Shown one piece after another: positions 7,374 through 14,858 of a stretch of 17,351 nt of DNA. Source of the stretch: DASXIW01 sp036497785 (GTDB taxonomy: Bacteria; Pseudomonadota; Alphaproteobacteria; Acetobacterales; Acetobacteraceae); contig DASXIW010000260.1 in assembly GCA_036497785.1 (NCBI GenBank), positions 1 to 17,351 of the forward strand. Direction: 5' to 3'. A program made the position numbers and the translations under genes. The notes beneath the pieces are model-generated. The model had not been told where the DNA came from. It made no database searches and was given only the letters and a program-made list of their open reading frames with translations. Numbering within the stretch: the stretch's first letter is position 1; each line of letters begins with the position of its first letter.

Positions 7374-8474
7374 ATGATCCCTGCACCTTCCCCTGCCCGC
7401 CTCGCGCTTCGCGCCAATTGCAATCGTTTCCTGTCCGGCCATGGGCGGGGCTCTGCCCAAGCCTGGGCGGCGCGTATCGCGGCCTCGCCGCATATCGGGC
7501 TGGCGCTGGATGAATATAGCGAGGGGCCGGCGATACGGCAGTTGGAGGAGCGCGTGGCGGGGCTGCTGGGCAAGCCGGCGGCGCTGTGGTTTCCAAAGGG
7601 CGTTACGGCGCAGCAGGCGGCCTTGCTGGTGTATGCGCAGGCGACGGGATCGCGCGTGGTGGCGCTGCACCCGAAGAGCCATCTGGCGTTGGATGAGCAG
7701 GACGCGCTGGATCGGCTGGCGGGGTTGCTGCCGCGCCGGATCGGGGCGGATCACCGGCCGTTCACCTTGGAAGAATTGCAGGCGGTGGCTGAGCCTTTGG
7801 CGGCTGTGACAGTGGAGTTGCCGTTGCGGCGGGCGGCGTTTCAGGCGCCTTCTTGGGACGAGTTGGCCGCCATGGCGGCCTGGGCAGGCGAGCGGCGGAT
7901 TCCGTTTCATCTGGACGGGGCGCGGATCTGGGAGGTGGCGCCGTGGTACGGCAAGTCGCTGGCGGCGATCTCGGCCCTGGCGGATAGCGTGTATGTCTCG
8001 TTCTACAAGGGGCTGGGTGGGCTGGGCGGCTGCGTGCTGGCGGGGTCGGCTGAGTTCATTCAGGCGGCGAAGCCGTGGCGCAACCGGTATGGCGGGGATC
8101 TGGCGATCGCGTTTCCGTTCATCGTAACGGCGCTGGATGGGCTGGACGAATATCTGCCGCACATGGGGGCGTATTACGGCCATGCCTGCGCGATCGCGGC
8201 GGCGCTGGGGGCGGCCGGGTTGGCGGTACATCCGGGGGCGCCGCATGGCAATTCGTTCACGGTGCATTTTCCGGTGAGTGGGGCGGCGCTGACGCGGGCC
8301 GCGCATGATGTGGCGCGCGAGGCCAGAACATGGCTGTTCGGGCGGATCACCGAGGGGGTGTTGCCGGGCACATGCAGCACGGAGATTGCCGTGGGCGAGG
8401 CGACGATGGGGTGGGCGCCGGACGAGGTGGTGACGGCGCTGCTGGCGGTGCGGGATGCTGCCGCTGGGTATTGA
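7374..8474 (+). CDS. Threonine aldolase / beta-eliminating lyase family protein
   Basis: A 366-residue PLP-dependent fold-type I enzyme resembling low-specificity L-threonine aldolase, which cleaves L-threonine or L-allo-threonine to glycine and acetaldehyde. Visible marks are EYSEGPAIRQLEERVAGLLG (48-67), parallel to the family's YGEDPTV..LEE; FPKGVTAQQAAL (73-84); HPKSH (99-103); FHLDGARIWE (178-187), the PLP-binding Asp motif; and SFYKGLGGLGG (209-219), with K212 as the Schiff-base lysine. The family usually has SxSKGLGAPVGS around that lysine, so this is a divergent member. The start ATG 7374 has only a weak upstream purine run; the next in-frame starts would remove family sequence. It is intact, about 100 bp downstream of the broken MACPF gene and on the same strand. 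Confidence 0.87.
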   Translation: MIPAPSPARLALRANCNRFLSGHGRGSAQAWAARIAASPHIGLALDEYSEGPAIRQLEERVAGLLGKPAALWFPKGVTAQQAALLVYAQATGSRVVALHPKSHLALDEQDALDRLAGLLPRRIGADHRPFTLEELQAVAEPLAAVTVELPLRRAAFQAPSWDELAAMAAWAGERRIPFHLDGARIWEVAPWYGKSLAAISALADSVYVSFYKGLGGLGGCVLAGSAEFIQAAKPWRNRYGGDLAIAFPFIVTALDGLDEYLPHMGAYYGHACAIAAALGAAGLAVHPGAPHGNSFTVHFPVSGAALTRAAHDVAREARTWLFGRITEGVLPGTCSTEIAVGEATMGWAPDEVVTALLAVRDAAAGY

Positions 8475-8530
8475 GCGCGGCGGATGAATTGTGCTGGGGC
8501 CGCGCCGGATGGGCCGGAACAGGTTAAATT

Positions 8531-8545
8531 GTTCTTGATTTGTTC
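8531..8545 (+). promoter_or_regulatory. Orphan SOS (LexA) box
   Basis: The plus strand reads GTTCTTGATTTGTTC, a perfect GTTC-N7-GTTC with the AT-rich spacer typical of strong alphaproteobacterial LexA sites. It lies in the 229-bp spacer after the threonine-aldolase gene. No recognisable SOS gene follows on either strand. On the plus strand the nearest frame is a 33-codon ORF at 8582-8683; on the minus strand the box faces the 3' end of the aldolase gene. Confidence 0.65.
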
Positions 8546-8660
8546 TAGGCGGCCGGTTTGGCGTGCCGGCCATGCACGAACATGTCCTTCATCCCCCGAT
8601 TCGTATCCGTCCCTGGTCTGCACCATCGCGCGGCTGGCGTGCCGCGCGCGGCGTGGCGTG

Positions 8661-8669
8661 TTATCCACA
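8661..8669 (+). promoter_or_regulatory. Consensus DnaA box
   Basis: TTATCCACA matches the DnaA consensus exactly. It is single, in the spacer between the threonine-aldolase gene and the small lipoprotein gene. With no cluster of boxes or AT-rich unwinding stretch it is not an origin. It may be a titration site or chance. Confidence 0.4.
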
Positions 8670-8703
8670 GGCTGCTTACGTAGGAAAACCGCGCGATATT
8701 GCT

Positions 8704-8892
8704 CTATTGCGACGTGCCGTTGATCAGCCCCGGCGGCGGGGTGATGATCGGGCCGGTTTCCTTCGGGAATTCGTGGTGCGTGATGGGCGGCTCCAGGTTG
8801 AGGCCGGTGCAGGCGGCGAGCGCGACGGCGGCCAGCGCGAGGACGAGCCGGGCGGTGCCGGTCATTGCCGCTGGTGTTCGATCGGTTGGCAT
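8704..8892 (-). CDS. Small lipoprotein of unknown function
   Basis: A 62-residue predicted lipoprotein. After a short polar start comes a hydrophobic segment (ARLVLALAAVALAAC) with lipobox LAAC at 25-28, C28 lipidated, then a short mature tail TGLNLEPPITHHEFPKETG followed by PIITPPPGLINGTSQ. Starts at ATG 8892 or ATG 8865 (53 residues) are both possible. ATG 8892 has a GAGGGAG purine run about 12 bases upstream, so it is preferred with modest confidence. The mature part has no known domain. It follows the DUF4170 gene on the same strand by about 110 bases. Confidence 0.65.
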   Translation of the reverse strand: MPTDRTPAAMTGTARLVLALAAVALAACTGLNLEPPITHHEFPKETGPIITPPPGLINGTSQ

Positions 8893-9001
8893 GGGTGATG
8901 CGCGCTCCCTCATATCGCAGCCGGTGATACGGGGGTCGCTCGCGCAACGCAATCATTGCGCAAGCGGGGCTGCTCCCCCTGCCCTCGGCCCCGGTCTCGG
9001 G

Positions 9002-9199
9002 TTACTCGGGCACGGTCACGGGAACGATGAACAGCTTGTGACAGCAGATATCGATGTTCTTGGCGGTGCTGCCGCGCCAGACTTGCTCCGCCTCCGCCTC
9101 GGTGTGGAACGGACCGTGCATTTCCGCCCCGCCCTCCTCCAGTTTGTCGAAATTCGTCGTGGTGAAGATGCCGCCGATCACGAAAAACAAACGTCGCAC
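9002..9199 (-). CDS. DUF4170 family protein
   Basis: A 65-residue cytoplasmic protein matching the alphaproteobacterial DUF4170 family by its start RRLFFVIGGIFTTTNFDKLE, the middle EMHGPFHTEAEAEQVWRGST and the end NIDICCHKLFIVPV. No function is known. The start is GTG at 9199, not the more distant in-frame ATG at 9349: the family homology begins at this GTG, a strong Shine-Dalgarno AGGAG (plus 9207-9211) lies 7 bases upstream, and the longer form would run into the tRNA-Glu gene. C52-C53 is a vicinal cysteine pair of unknown importance. It lies downstream of tRNA-Glu on the same strand. Confidence 0.85.
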   Translation of the reverse strand: MRRLFFVIGGIFTTTNFDKLEEGGAEMHGPFHTEAEAEQVWRGSTAKNIDICCHKLFIVPVTVPE

Positions 9200-9348
9200 G
9201 CAGGATCTCCTAAGCGCTGTGGAAAAGCCAGGGCGGAGGGGGGTTTGGCCGATGAGGCAGTTGGGCGGGACGGCATGCAGACATGCCGGCCAGCATGGGC
9301 TCGCGGCGGTTTTGTCCGACGGTCTTGTTGGTCCCAGATGAACAACCA

Positions 9349-9424
9349 TGGCGTCCCGTAGGGGATTCGAACCCCTGTCGCCGCCGTGAAAGGGCAGTGT
9401 CCTAGGCCTCTAGACGAACGGGAC
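9349..9424 (-). tRNA. tRNA-Glu (anticodon UUC)
   Basis: The minus strand gives a complete 76-nt cloverleaf: acceptor GTCCCGT pairing with ACGGGAC, D-arm TCGTCTAGAGGCCTAGGACA, anticodon loop CTTTCAC with anticodon TTC (plus 9388-9390), T-arm AGGGGTTCGAATCCCCT, discriminator G and an encoded CCA (plus 9349-9351). It closely resembles E. coli tRNA-Glu. It lies 72 bases past the recJ stop on the same strand, so it may be read through from the recJ operon or have its own promoter. Confidence 0.98.
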
Positions 9425-9496
9425 GTGGCCGGGCGGTGGGTAGCGGAGGGGCGTGCGGGGGTCAAGTGCGAAGGATGGAGAGCAGGTAGCCAAGGT

Positions 9497-11290
9497 CTAA
9501 ACCATCGCCGCATCGGTAATGATGAAGCTGGCGGTCGTGCTGCCGTTCCATTCCTCGGCGCGGAGATGGCCGGCGAGGTGGAGGGGCATGGCCGGGCGGG
9601 CGAGGAGGGCTTCGGCGACGGGGCCATCTTTCGCGCGGAACATCACGGCTTTCAGACGGGCGCCGCCGCCTTCGCCTTCCACGAAGGCGCGGATGGTGGC
9701 CGATTCGCGGCCGACCCGGTCGGCGCGGACCACGCGGGCGCGGGGCAGGATGAGGGTTGGCTCCTCGTTGCCGTTGCCGAAGGGCGCCAGGCGCATGATG
9801 TGCTGGGCGAGCTCGGTGGAGCAGCCGGCGACGGCCATGGTGCCTTCCACGGTGAGGTCGGCGGCTCTGGGCAGGGCGCTGGCGGCTTGCAGGCGGGTGT
9901 CCAGTAAGCGGTGGAAGTCCGGAATGCGGTCGGCCGGGAGGGAAAAACCGGCGGCCATGGCGTGGCCGCCGCCGCTGGCGAGGATGCCGTGCTGGCGGCC
10001 GGCGATGATGGCGCCGCCGAGGTCGAGGCCGGCGACGGAGCGGCCGGAGCCCTTCGCCATGCCGTCAGCGATGCCCGCGACGCAGGCGGGGCGGTTGAAG
10101 CGTTCCTTGAGGCGGCCGGCGACGATGCCGACCACGCCGGGGTGCCATTCGGCGCCAGCCACGAGGATGGTGGCGTGGCCGTTATCGAGCTGGGATGCCG
10201 CGTTGCGCATGGCGGCGTCGAGCATGTCGAGCTCGACGGTCTGGCGCTGGCGGTTGATGGCATCGAGCGTGGCGGCGAGGCCACGGGCCTGCACTTCGTC
10301 GTCGCAGACCAGCAGGCGAAGGCCGAGATCGGCTTCGCTGATGCGGCCGGCGGCGTTGATGCGCGGGCCGAGGGCGAAGCCCAGCGTCATGGCGGTGAGG
10401 CGTTCCTGGGCCTGAGCGACATCCAGCAGCGCGGCGATGCCGGGGCGGCCGCGGCGGGACATGATTCGCAGGCCCTGGGTGACGAAGGCGCGATTGAGGC
10501 CGGTAAGGCGCATCACGTCGCAGACCGTGGCCAGGGCGACGAGGTCGAGGAAAGCCATCAGTTCGGGCTCGCGCCGGCCCGCGAAGAAACCGGCGCGGCG
10601 CAGGGCGCGGGTGGTGGCGATGGCGGCTAGGAAGGCGATGCCCGCGGCGCAGAGATGGCCGAGGCCGGAGTTGCAGTCGAGCCGGTTGGGATTGACGGTG
10701 GCCAGCGCCGTGGCGGGGATGTGCTCGGCGGTGTGGTGATCGAGCACGACCACGTCCGCGAGGCCGGAGACGGCGGCCAGGGCGTCGCCGGCGGTGGTGC
10801 CGCAATCGACGCAGAGGATGAGGGTGGCGCCCTGGGCGGCGAGGTTGCGCAAGGCGGGGGCGTTGGGGCCGTAGCCCTCGGCCAGGCGGTCCGGGACGTA
10901 GGACAGGACGGTGCAGCCGAGGCCGCGCAGGAACAGCGCCATGATCGCGCCGCTGCAGGCGCCGTCCACGTCGTAATCGCCGAACACCGCGACGGTTTCG
11001 CCGGCGCGGATGGCGGCGGCGAGACGGTCGGCGGCTCGGTCCATGTCGGTGAGCGTGCTGGGGTCGGGTAACAAGGCGCGCAAGGTGGGGTCGAGGAAAT
11101 CGGCGGCCGCGTCCACGCCGATGGCGCGCGCGGCCAGCAGGCGGCCGAGGATTTCGGGCACGCCGAGGCGCTGGGCGATGCCGAGCCCGAGACGGTCCTC
11201 GGCCTCGCGCCATACCCAGCGCCGGCCGGTGAGGCTGCGCGCGACGCCGAGGACCGGTTCGGCGAGCGGCCCAGGGGCGTCGGCGGGCAC
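9497..11290 (-). CDS. recJ: Single-stranded-DNA-specific exonuclease RecJ
   Basis: RecJ degrades single-stranded DNA 5' to 3' in recombination, mismatch and base-excision repair. The DHH-family motifs appear in order: GDYDVDGACSG (motif I, about residue 105 of the short form), LCVDCGTT, VVVLDHHTAEH (DHH at about 184-186) and VNPNRLDCNSG. The C-terminal DHHA1 part has EWHPGVVGIVAGRLKERF, GSGRSVAGLDLG and ASGGGHAMAAGFSL, followed by an OB-like end. I chose GTG 11290, giving 597 residues, one base after the glpX stop. A longer form from ATG 11341 (614 residues) would only add residues that overlay the conserved glpX C-terminus and do not look like RecJ. It is last in the alaC-hom-glpX-recJ run. 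Confidence 0.95.
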   Translation of the reverse strand: MPADAPGPLAEPVLGVARSLTGRRWVWREAEDRLGLGIAQRLGVPEILGRLLAARAIGVDAAADFLDPTLRALLPDPSTLTDMDRAADRLAAAIRAGETVAVFGDYDVDGACSGAIMALFLRGLGCTVLSYVPDRLAEGYGPNAPALRNLAAQGATLILCVDCGTTAGDALAAVSGLADVVVLDHHTAEHIPATALATVNPNRLDCNSGLGHLCAAGIAFLAAIATTRALRRAGFFAGRREPELMAFLDLVALATVCDVMRLTGLNRAFVTQGLRIMSRRGRPGIAALLDVAQAQERLTAMTLGFALGPRINAAGRISEADLGLRLLVCDDEVQARGLAATLDAINRQRQTVELDMLDAAMRNAASQLDNGHATILVAGAEWHPGVVGIVAGRLKERFNRPACVAGIADGMAKGSGRSVAGLDLGGAIIAGRQHGILASGGGHAMAAGFSLPADRIPDFHRLLDTRLQAASALPRAADLTVEGTMAVAGCSTELAQHIMRLAPFGNGNEEPTLILPRARVVRADRVGRESATIRAFVEGEGGGARLKAVMFRAKDGPVAEALLARPAMPLHLAGHLRAEEWNGSTTASFIITDAAMV

Positions 11291-11291
11291 G

Positions 11292-12278
11292 TCAGTCCAC
11301 GGACCAGGTCTTGGTGGCGAAGTTGTGGTGCGCCTCGACATAGCGGACCGTGCCGGATTTGCTGCGCATCACCACGGAATGGGTGGTGGCACCCTGGCCG
11401 TAGCGGCGGACACCGCGCAGCATGGCGCCGGTGGTGACACCGGTGGCGGCGAACATGACGTTGCCGGCGGCGAGTTCGGTGACGACGTAAACGCGGGTCG
11501 GGTCGGTGACGCCCATCTCGCGGGCCCGGGCGATCTGGCCGTCGTCTTCGAACAGCAGGCGGCCTTGCATCTGGCCGCCGATGCAGCGCAGGGCGGCGGC
11601 GGCCAGCACGCCTTCGGGCGCCCCGCCGGAGCCGAGGAAGATGTCCACCCCGGCATCCGGCTGGGAGGTGGCCATGACGCCGGCCACGTCGCCGTCGGGC
11701 AGCAGCATGATGCGCGCGCCCGCCTCGCGGCAATGGGCCATGAGACGCGCGTGGCGCTCGCGGTCGAGCATGCAGGCGACGAGGTCGGAGACTTCGCATT
11801 TCTTGGCGCGGGCCAGATTGCGCAGGTTTTCGGCCACCGGGGCGTCCAGATGCACCACGCCGTCCGGCAGACCGGGGCCGACGGCGATCTTGTCCATGTA
11901 GATGTCGGGCGCGTGCAGGAAATTGCCCTGTTCGGCCAGCGCCACCACGGTGATGGCGTTGGGGCCGCCCTTGGCGGTGGTGGTGGTGCCTTCCAGCGGG
12001 TCCACGGCGATGTCCATGGCGGGGCCGCCGGCGCCGACCTTCTCGCCGATATAGAGCATCGGCGCCTCGTCCATTTCGCCTTCGCCGATCACCACGGTGC
12101 CAGAGATGGCGACGGAGTCGAAGGCGCGGCGCATGGCGGTGACGGCGGCGCCGTCGGCCTCGTTTTTCTTGCCCAGGCCCATCCAGCGGCTGGCGGAGAG
12201 CGCCGCCGCCTCGGTGACGCGGACCAGTTCGAGGGCGAGGTTGCGGTCGGTATGCTGATCCAGCGAAGCAGTGCTCAT
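11292..12278 (-). CDS. glpX: Class II fructose-1,6-bisphosphatase GlpX
   Basis: A 328-residue Li+-sensitive, Mg/Mn-dependent phosphatase that turns fructose-1,6-bisphosphate into fructose-6-phosphate in gluconeogenesis, and in some relatives also sedoheptulose-1,7-bisphosphate. The family signatures are clear: VVIGEGEMDEAPML (62-75), MDIAVDPLEGTTT (88-100) with metal ligands D89, D93 and E96, and the C-terminal LRGVRRYGQGATTHS. The length is normal. Its ATG overlaps the hom stop as ATGA (12275-12278), and a CAGGAAAAA ribosome site lies inside hom, so it is translationally coupled. No other fructose bisphosphatase is present in the window. Confidence 0.96.
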   Translation of the reverse strand: MSTASLDQHTDRNLALELVRVTEAAALSASRWMGLGKKNEADGAAVTAMRRAFDSVAISGTVVIGEGEMDEAPMLYIGEKVGAGGPAMDIAVDPLEGTTTTAKGGPNAITVVALAEQGNFLHAPDIYMDKIAVGPGLPDGVVHLDAPVAENLRNLARAKKCEVSDLVACMLDRERHARLMAHCREAGARIMLLPDGDVAGVMATSQPDAGVDIFLGSGGAPEGVLAAAALRCIGGQMQGRLLFEDDGQIARAREMGVTDPTRVYVVTELAAGNVMFAATGVTTGAMLRGVRRYGQGATTHSVVMRSKSGTVRYVEAHHNFATKTWSVD

Positions 12279-13585
12279 GGCGTTTTTCCTGTTGGGTCGG
12301 GCTCGATACGTATCATGGCTGGGTCTTCCAGCACCGTATCCATGGCGCCGATTCGCTCCATGGCGAGGCGCATGGCGGCCTCGTTGGTGTCATGCGTGGT
12401 CAGAACCACCGGCACCGCCTCGCCGGGGCTGCGGCCGCGCTGCAGCATGCTTTCCAGCGAGATGCGCAGGTCGCGCAGCACGGCGGCGACATCGGCGATG
12501 ACGCCGGGGCGGTCTACCACCATCAGGCGGAGATAATAGGCGCCGACATGTGCCTGCATCGGCACGGAGGGGGTGTCATTGAGCCTGGCGGATTCGGCGC
12601 CCCAGACAGGGGTGTGGCGGCCGCGGGCGAGGTCGATGAGGTCGGCGGCGATGGCCGAGGCGGTGGGGCCGGCACCGGCGCCGCGACCTTCCAGCATGAC
12701 GCGGCCGACGAAATCGCCTTCGGCCACCACGGCGTTGAACACGCCGTCCACCCGGGCGATGGGGGCGGTGTTGGGGACCATGCAGGGATGCACCCGTGCC
12801 TCGATCCCGGACTCGGTCTGGCGGGCGATGCCGAGGAGCTTGATGCGGTAGCCGAGTTCGCTGGCAAAGGCGATGTCCACCGCCGAGACGCGGCGGATGC
12901 CTTCGACGTGAAGCGAGGCGAAATCGACCGGACGGCCGAAGGCGAGTGCGGCGAGGATGGCGAGCTTGTGGGCGGCGTCGATGCCGTCCACGTCAAAGGA
13001 AGGGTCGGTTTCGGCGTAGCCGAGCTTCTGGGCCTCGTGCAACACTTCGGCGAATTCGCGGCCGCGTTCGCGCATGACGGTGAGGATGTAGTTGCAGGTG
13101 CCGTTGAGGATGCCGGCGACGCGCGAAATGCGGTTGCCCGCGAGGCCCTCGCGCAGGGACTTGATCGCGGGGATGCCGCCGGCAACCGAGGCTTCGAAGC
13201 CCAGCGACACGCCGTGCTGTTCGGCGAGGGCGGCGAGTTCGGCGCCGTGGACCGCGAGCAGGGCCTTGTTGGCGGTGACGACGGGCTTGCCGGCCGCCAG
13301 TGCGGCTTCGACCAGGGCGCGGGAGGGGCCGTTGGCGCCGCCGATGACTTCCACCACCACATCGACCGCCGGGTCCGTGGCCAGTTCCACGGGGTCGTCG
13401 TACCAGCGCAGGCCGGCCAGCGAGATGCCGCGATCGCGCGAACGATCGCGGGCGGAGACGGCGGTGACGGCGATGGGGCGGCCGGCGCGGGCGGCGATGA
13501 TGTCCGCGTTCTGACGCAGCAGCGTGAGCACGCCGGCGCCGACCGTGCCGAGGCCGGCGACGGCCACCGAGAGAGGACGGGTCAC
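12275..13585 (-). CDS. hom: Homoserine dehydrogenase with ACT domain
   Basis: A 436-residue NAD(P)-dependent enzyme that reduces aspartate semialdehyde to homoserine, the branch step to threonine and methionine. The Rossmann motif GLGTVG is at 11-16, TANKALL with K107 follows, then ILNGTCNYIL (159-168) and the homoserine dehydrogenase signature GYAETDPSFDVDGIDAAHK (189-207). From about 349 an ACT domain begins (LRLMVVDRPGVIADVAAVL), the usual site of threonine feedback. It is a monofunctional type with no aspartate kinase. ATGA overlaps join it to alaC upstream (13582-13585) and glpX downstream, so expression should be tightly linked. Confidence 0.97.
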   Translation of the reverse strand: MTRPLSVAVAGLGTVGAGVLTLLRQNADIIAARAGRPIAVTAVSARDRSRDRGISLAGLRWYDDPVELATDPAVDVVVEVIGGANGPSRALVEAALAAGKPVVTANKALLAVHGAELAALAEQHGVSLGFEASVAGGIPAIKSLREGLAGNRISRVAGILNGTCNYILTVMRERGREFAEVLHEAQKLGYAETDPSFDVDGIDAAHKLAILAALAFGRPVDFASLHVEGIRRVSAVDIAFASELGYRIKLLGIARQTESGIEARVHPCMVPNTAPIARVDGVFNAVVAEGDFVGRVMLEGRGAGAGPTASAIAADLIDLARGRHTPVWGAESARLNDTPSVPMQAHVGAYYLRLMVVDRPGVIADVAAVLRDLRISLESMLQRGRSPGEAVPVVLTTHDTNEAAMRLAMERIGAMDTVLEDPAMIRIEPDPTGKTP

Positions 13586-14808
13586 GAGGCGGCTCCGTGC
13601 AGATGCGTCGAGGGGTCGGCCGGGGCCGCGTTGTCGGTGGCCAGGAAGGTCCGGATGTTGCGAAGCGCCTGGCGGAGGCGATGGTTGTTCTCGACCAGCG
13701 CGATGCGGACATGGCTGTCGCCGTGTTCGCCGAAGCCGATGCCGGGGGCGACGGCGACCTTGGCGCGGGCCAGCAGCAGCTTGCTGAAGGCGACGCTGCC
13801 GAGATGGGCGAAGCGCGGTGGAATGGGCGCCCAGGCGAACATCGAGCCTTCCGGGCTGGGCATGTCCCAGCCGGCGGCGCGCAGGCCGGGGATGAGGACG
13901 TCGCGGCGTTCGCGGTAGAGGTCGCGCATTTCCTGCACGCAGTCCTGCGGGCCGTTCAGCGCGGCGGTGGCGGCGACCTGGATGGGGGTGAAGGCGCCGT
14001 AATCCAGATAGGATTTCATGCGGGTAAGTGCGGTGATCAGGCGCGGATTGCCGGCGGCGAAGCCTACGCGCCAGCCGGGCATTGAGTAGGTTTTGGACAT
14101 GCTGGTGAATTCGACGGCGATATCCTTCGCCCCTTCCACTTGCAGGATGGAGGGCGGCTTGGCGTTGCCGAAATAGATCTCGGCATAGGCGAGGTCGGAC
14201 AGGATCCAGATCTCGTGGCGGCGGGCGAAGGCCACCAGTTCCTTGTAGAAGTCCAAGGTCGCGAGATAGGCGGTTGGATTTGAAGGAAAATTGACGATCA
14301 GGGCGGTCGGTTTAGGGACCGAATGGCGCACCGCGCGGTCGAGCGCCTGGAGCATTTCGTCGTCCGGCGTCGCCGGGATGCTGCGGACCGAGGCGCCGGC
14401 GATGATGAAGCCGAATTGATGAATGGGATAGGACGGGTTGGGCACCAGGATGGTGTCGCCGGGGGTGGTGATGGCGGCGGCGAGGTTGGCCAGGCCCTCC
14501 TTCGAGCCCAGCGTGGCGATTGCCTCGGTGGTGGGGTCCAGCGCCACGCCGAAGCGGCGCTCGTAATAGGCCGCGAGCGCCCGGAGCAGGCCGGGGATGC
14601 CCTTGCTGACGGAATAGCGGTGGGAGCGCGGATCCTGCACCGTCTCGATCAGCTTGGCGACGATGTGCGGGGGAGTCGGGCTGTCGGGATTGCCCATGCC
14701 GAGATCGATGATGTCCTCGCCAGCGGCGCGGGCCTGGGCCTTCGCCTTGTTCACCTCGGCGAAGACATAGGGCGGCAGGCGGCGGATGCGGTGGAACTCT
14801 TCAGCCAT
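13582..14808 (-). CDS. alaC: Class I aminotransferase, AlaC/YfdZ type
   Basis: A 408-residue PLP aminotransferase of the family that includes E. coli AlaC (glutamate-pyruvate transaminase) and, more distantly, LL-diaminopimelate aminotransferase. Supports are the start EEFHRIRRLPPYVFAEVNKA, DLGMGNPDSPTP (35-46), VPNPSYPIHQFG, IVNFPSNPTA (171-180), SDLAYAEIYF (204-213), and SMSKTYSMPGWRVGFA (236-251) with Schiff-base lysine K239. The RIRRLPPYVFA N-terminus is a strong mark of the AlaC branch. Its stop overlaps the hom start. Its position directly before hom is common in alphaproteobacteria and hints at a role in aspartate/alanine-family metabolism. The exact keto-acid preference cannot be read from sequence. 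The Shine-Dalgarno is weak. Confidence 0.9.
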   Translation of the reverse strand: MAEEFHRIRRLPPYVFAEVNKAKAQARAAGEDIIDLGMGNPDSPTPPHIVAKLIETVQDPRSHRYSVSKGIPGLLRALAAYYERRFGVALDPTTEAIATLGSKEGLANLAAAITTPGDTILVPNPSYPIHQFGFIIAGASVRSIPATPDDEMLQALDRAVRHSVPKPTALIVNFPSNPTAYLATLDFYKELVAFARRHEIWILSDLAYAEIYFGNAKPPSILQVEGAKDIAVEFTSMSKTYSMPGWRVGFAAGNPRLITALTRMKSYLDYGAFTPIQVAATAALNGPQDCVQEMRDLYRERRDVLIPGLRAAGWDMPSPEGSMFAWAPIPPRFAHLGSVAFSKLLLARAKVAVAPGIGFGEHGDSHVRIALVENNHRLRQALRNIRTFLATDNAAPADPSTHLHGAAS

Positions 14809-14858
14809 GTTGCATGGGGTCCGTGGTCACTCGTTCAGATGGAAACTGGGTGTGGGCG

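Noticed and set aside
7044..8573. 509-residue ORF on the minus strand opposite the threonine-aldolase gene
   Set aside because: Its translation is Arg/Pro/His-rich with no family look. It is the antisense shadow of a high-GC gene whose plus frame has clear PLP-enzyme motifs.
8661..8669. Replication origin at the DnaA box
   Set aside because: It is a single box without a cluster, AT-rich unwinding region or origin-linked genes. One match per window of this size is not very surprising.
9002..9349. Long form (115 residues) of the DUF4170 protein
   Set aside because: The extra N-terminus overlaps the tRNA-Glu 3' end and lies outside the family. A strong Shine-Dalgarno sits before GTG 9199.
9349..9424. 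tRNA-Glu as an integration (att) site of a mobile element
   Set aside because: No integrase and no repeated tRNA 3' end were seen nearby. The flanking genes look like normal chromosome.
11010..13918. Two 508-residue plus-strand ORFs (11010-12536 and 12392-13918)
   Set aside because: Both are antisense to recJ, glpX, hom and alaC, are Gly/Ala/His/Asp-rich, and have no ribosome site or motif. The minus-strand genes are certain.
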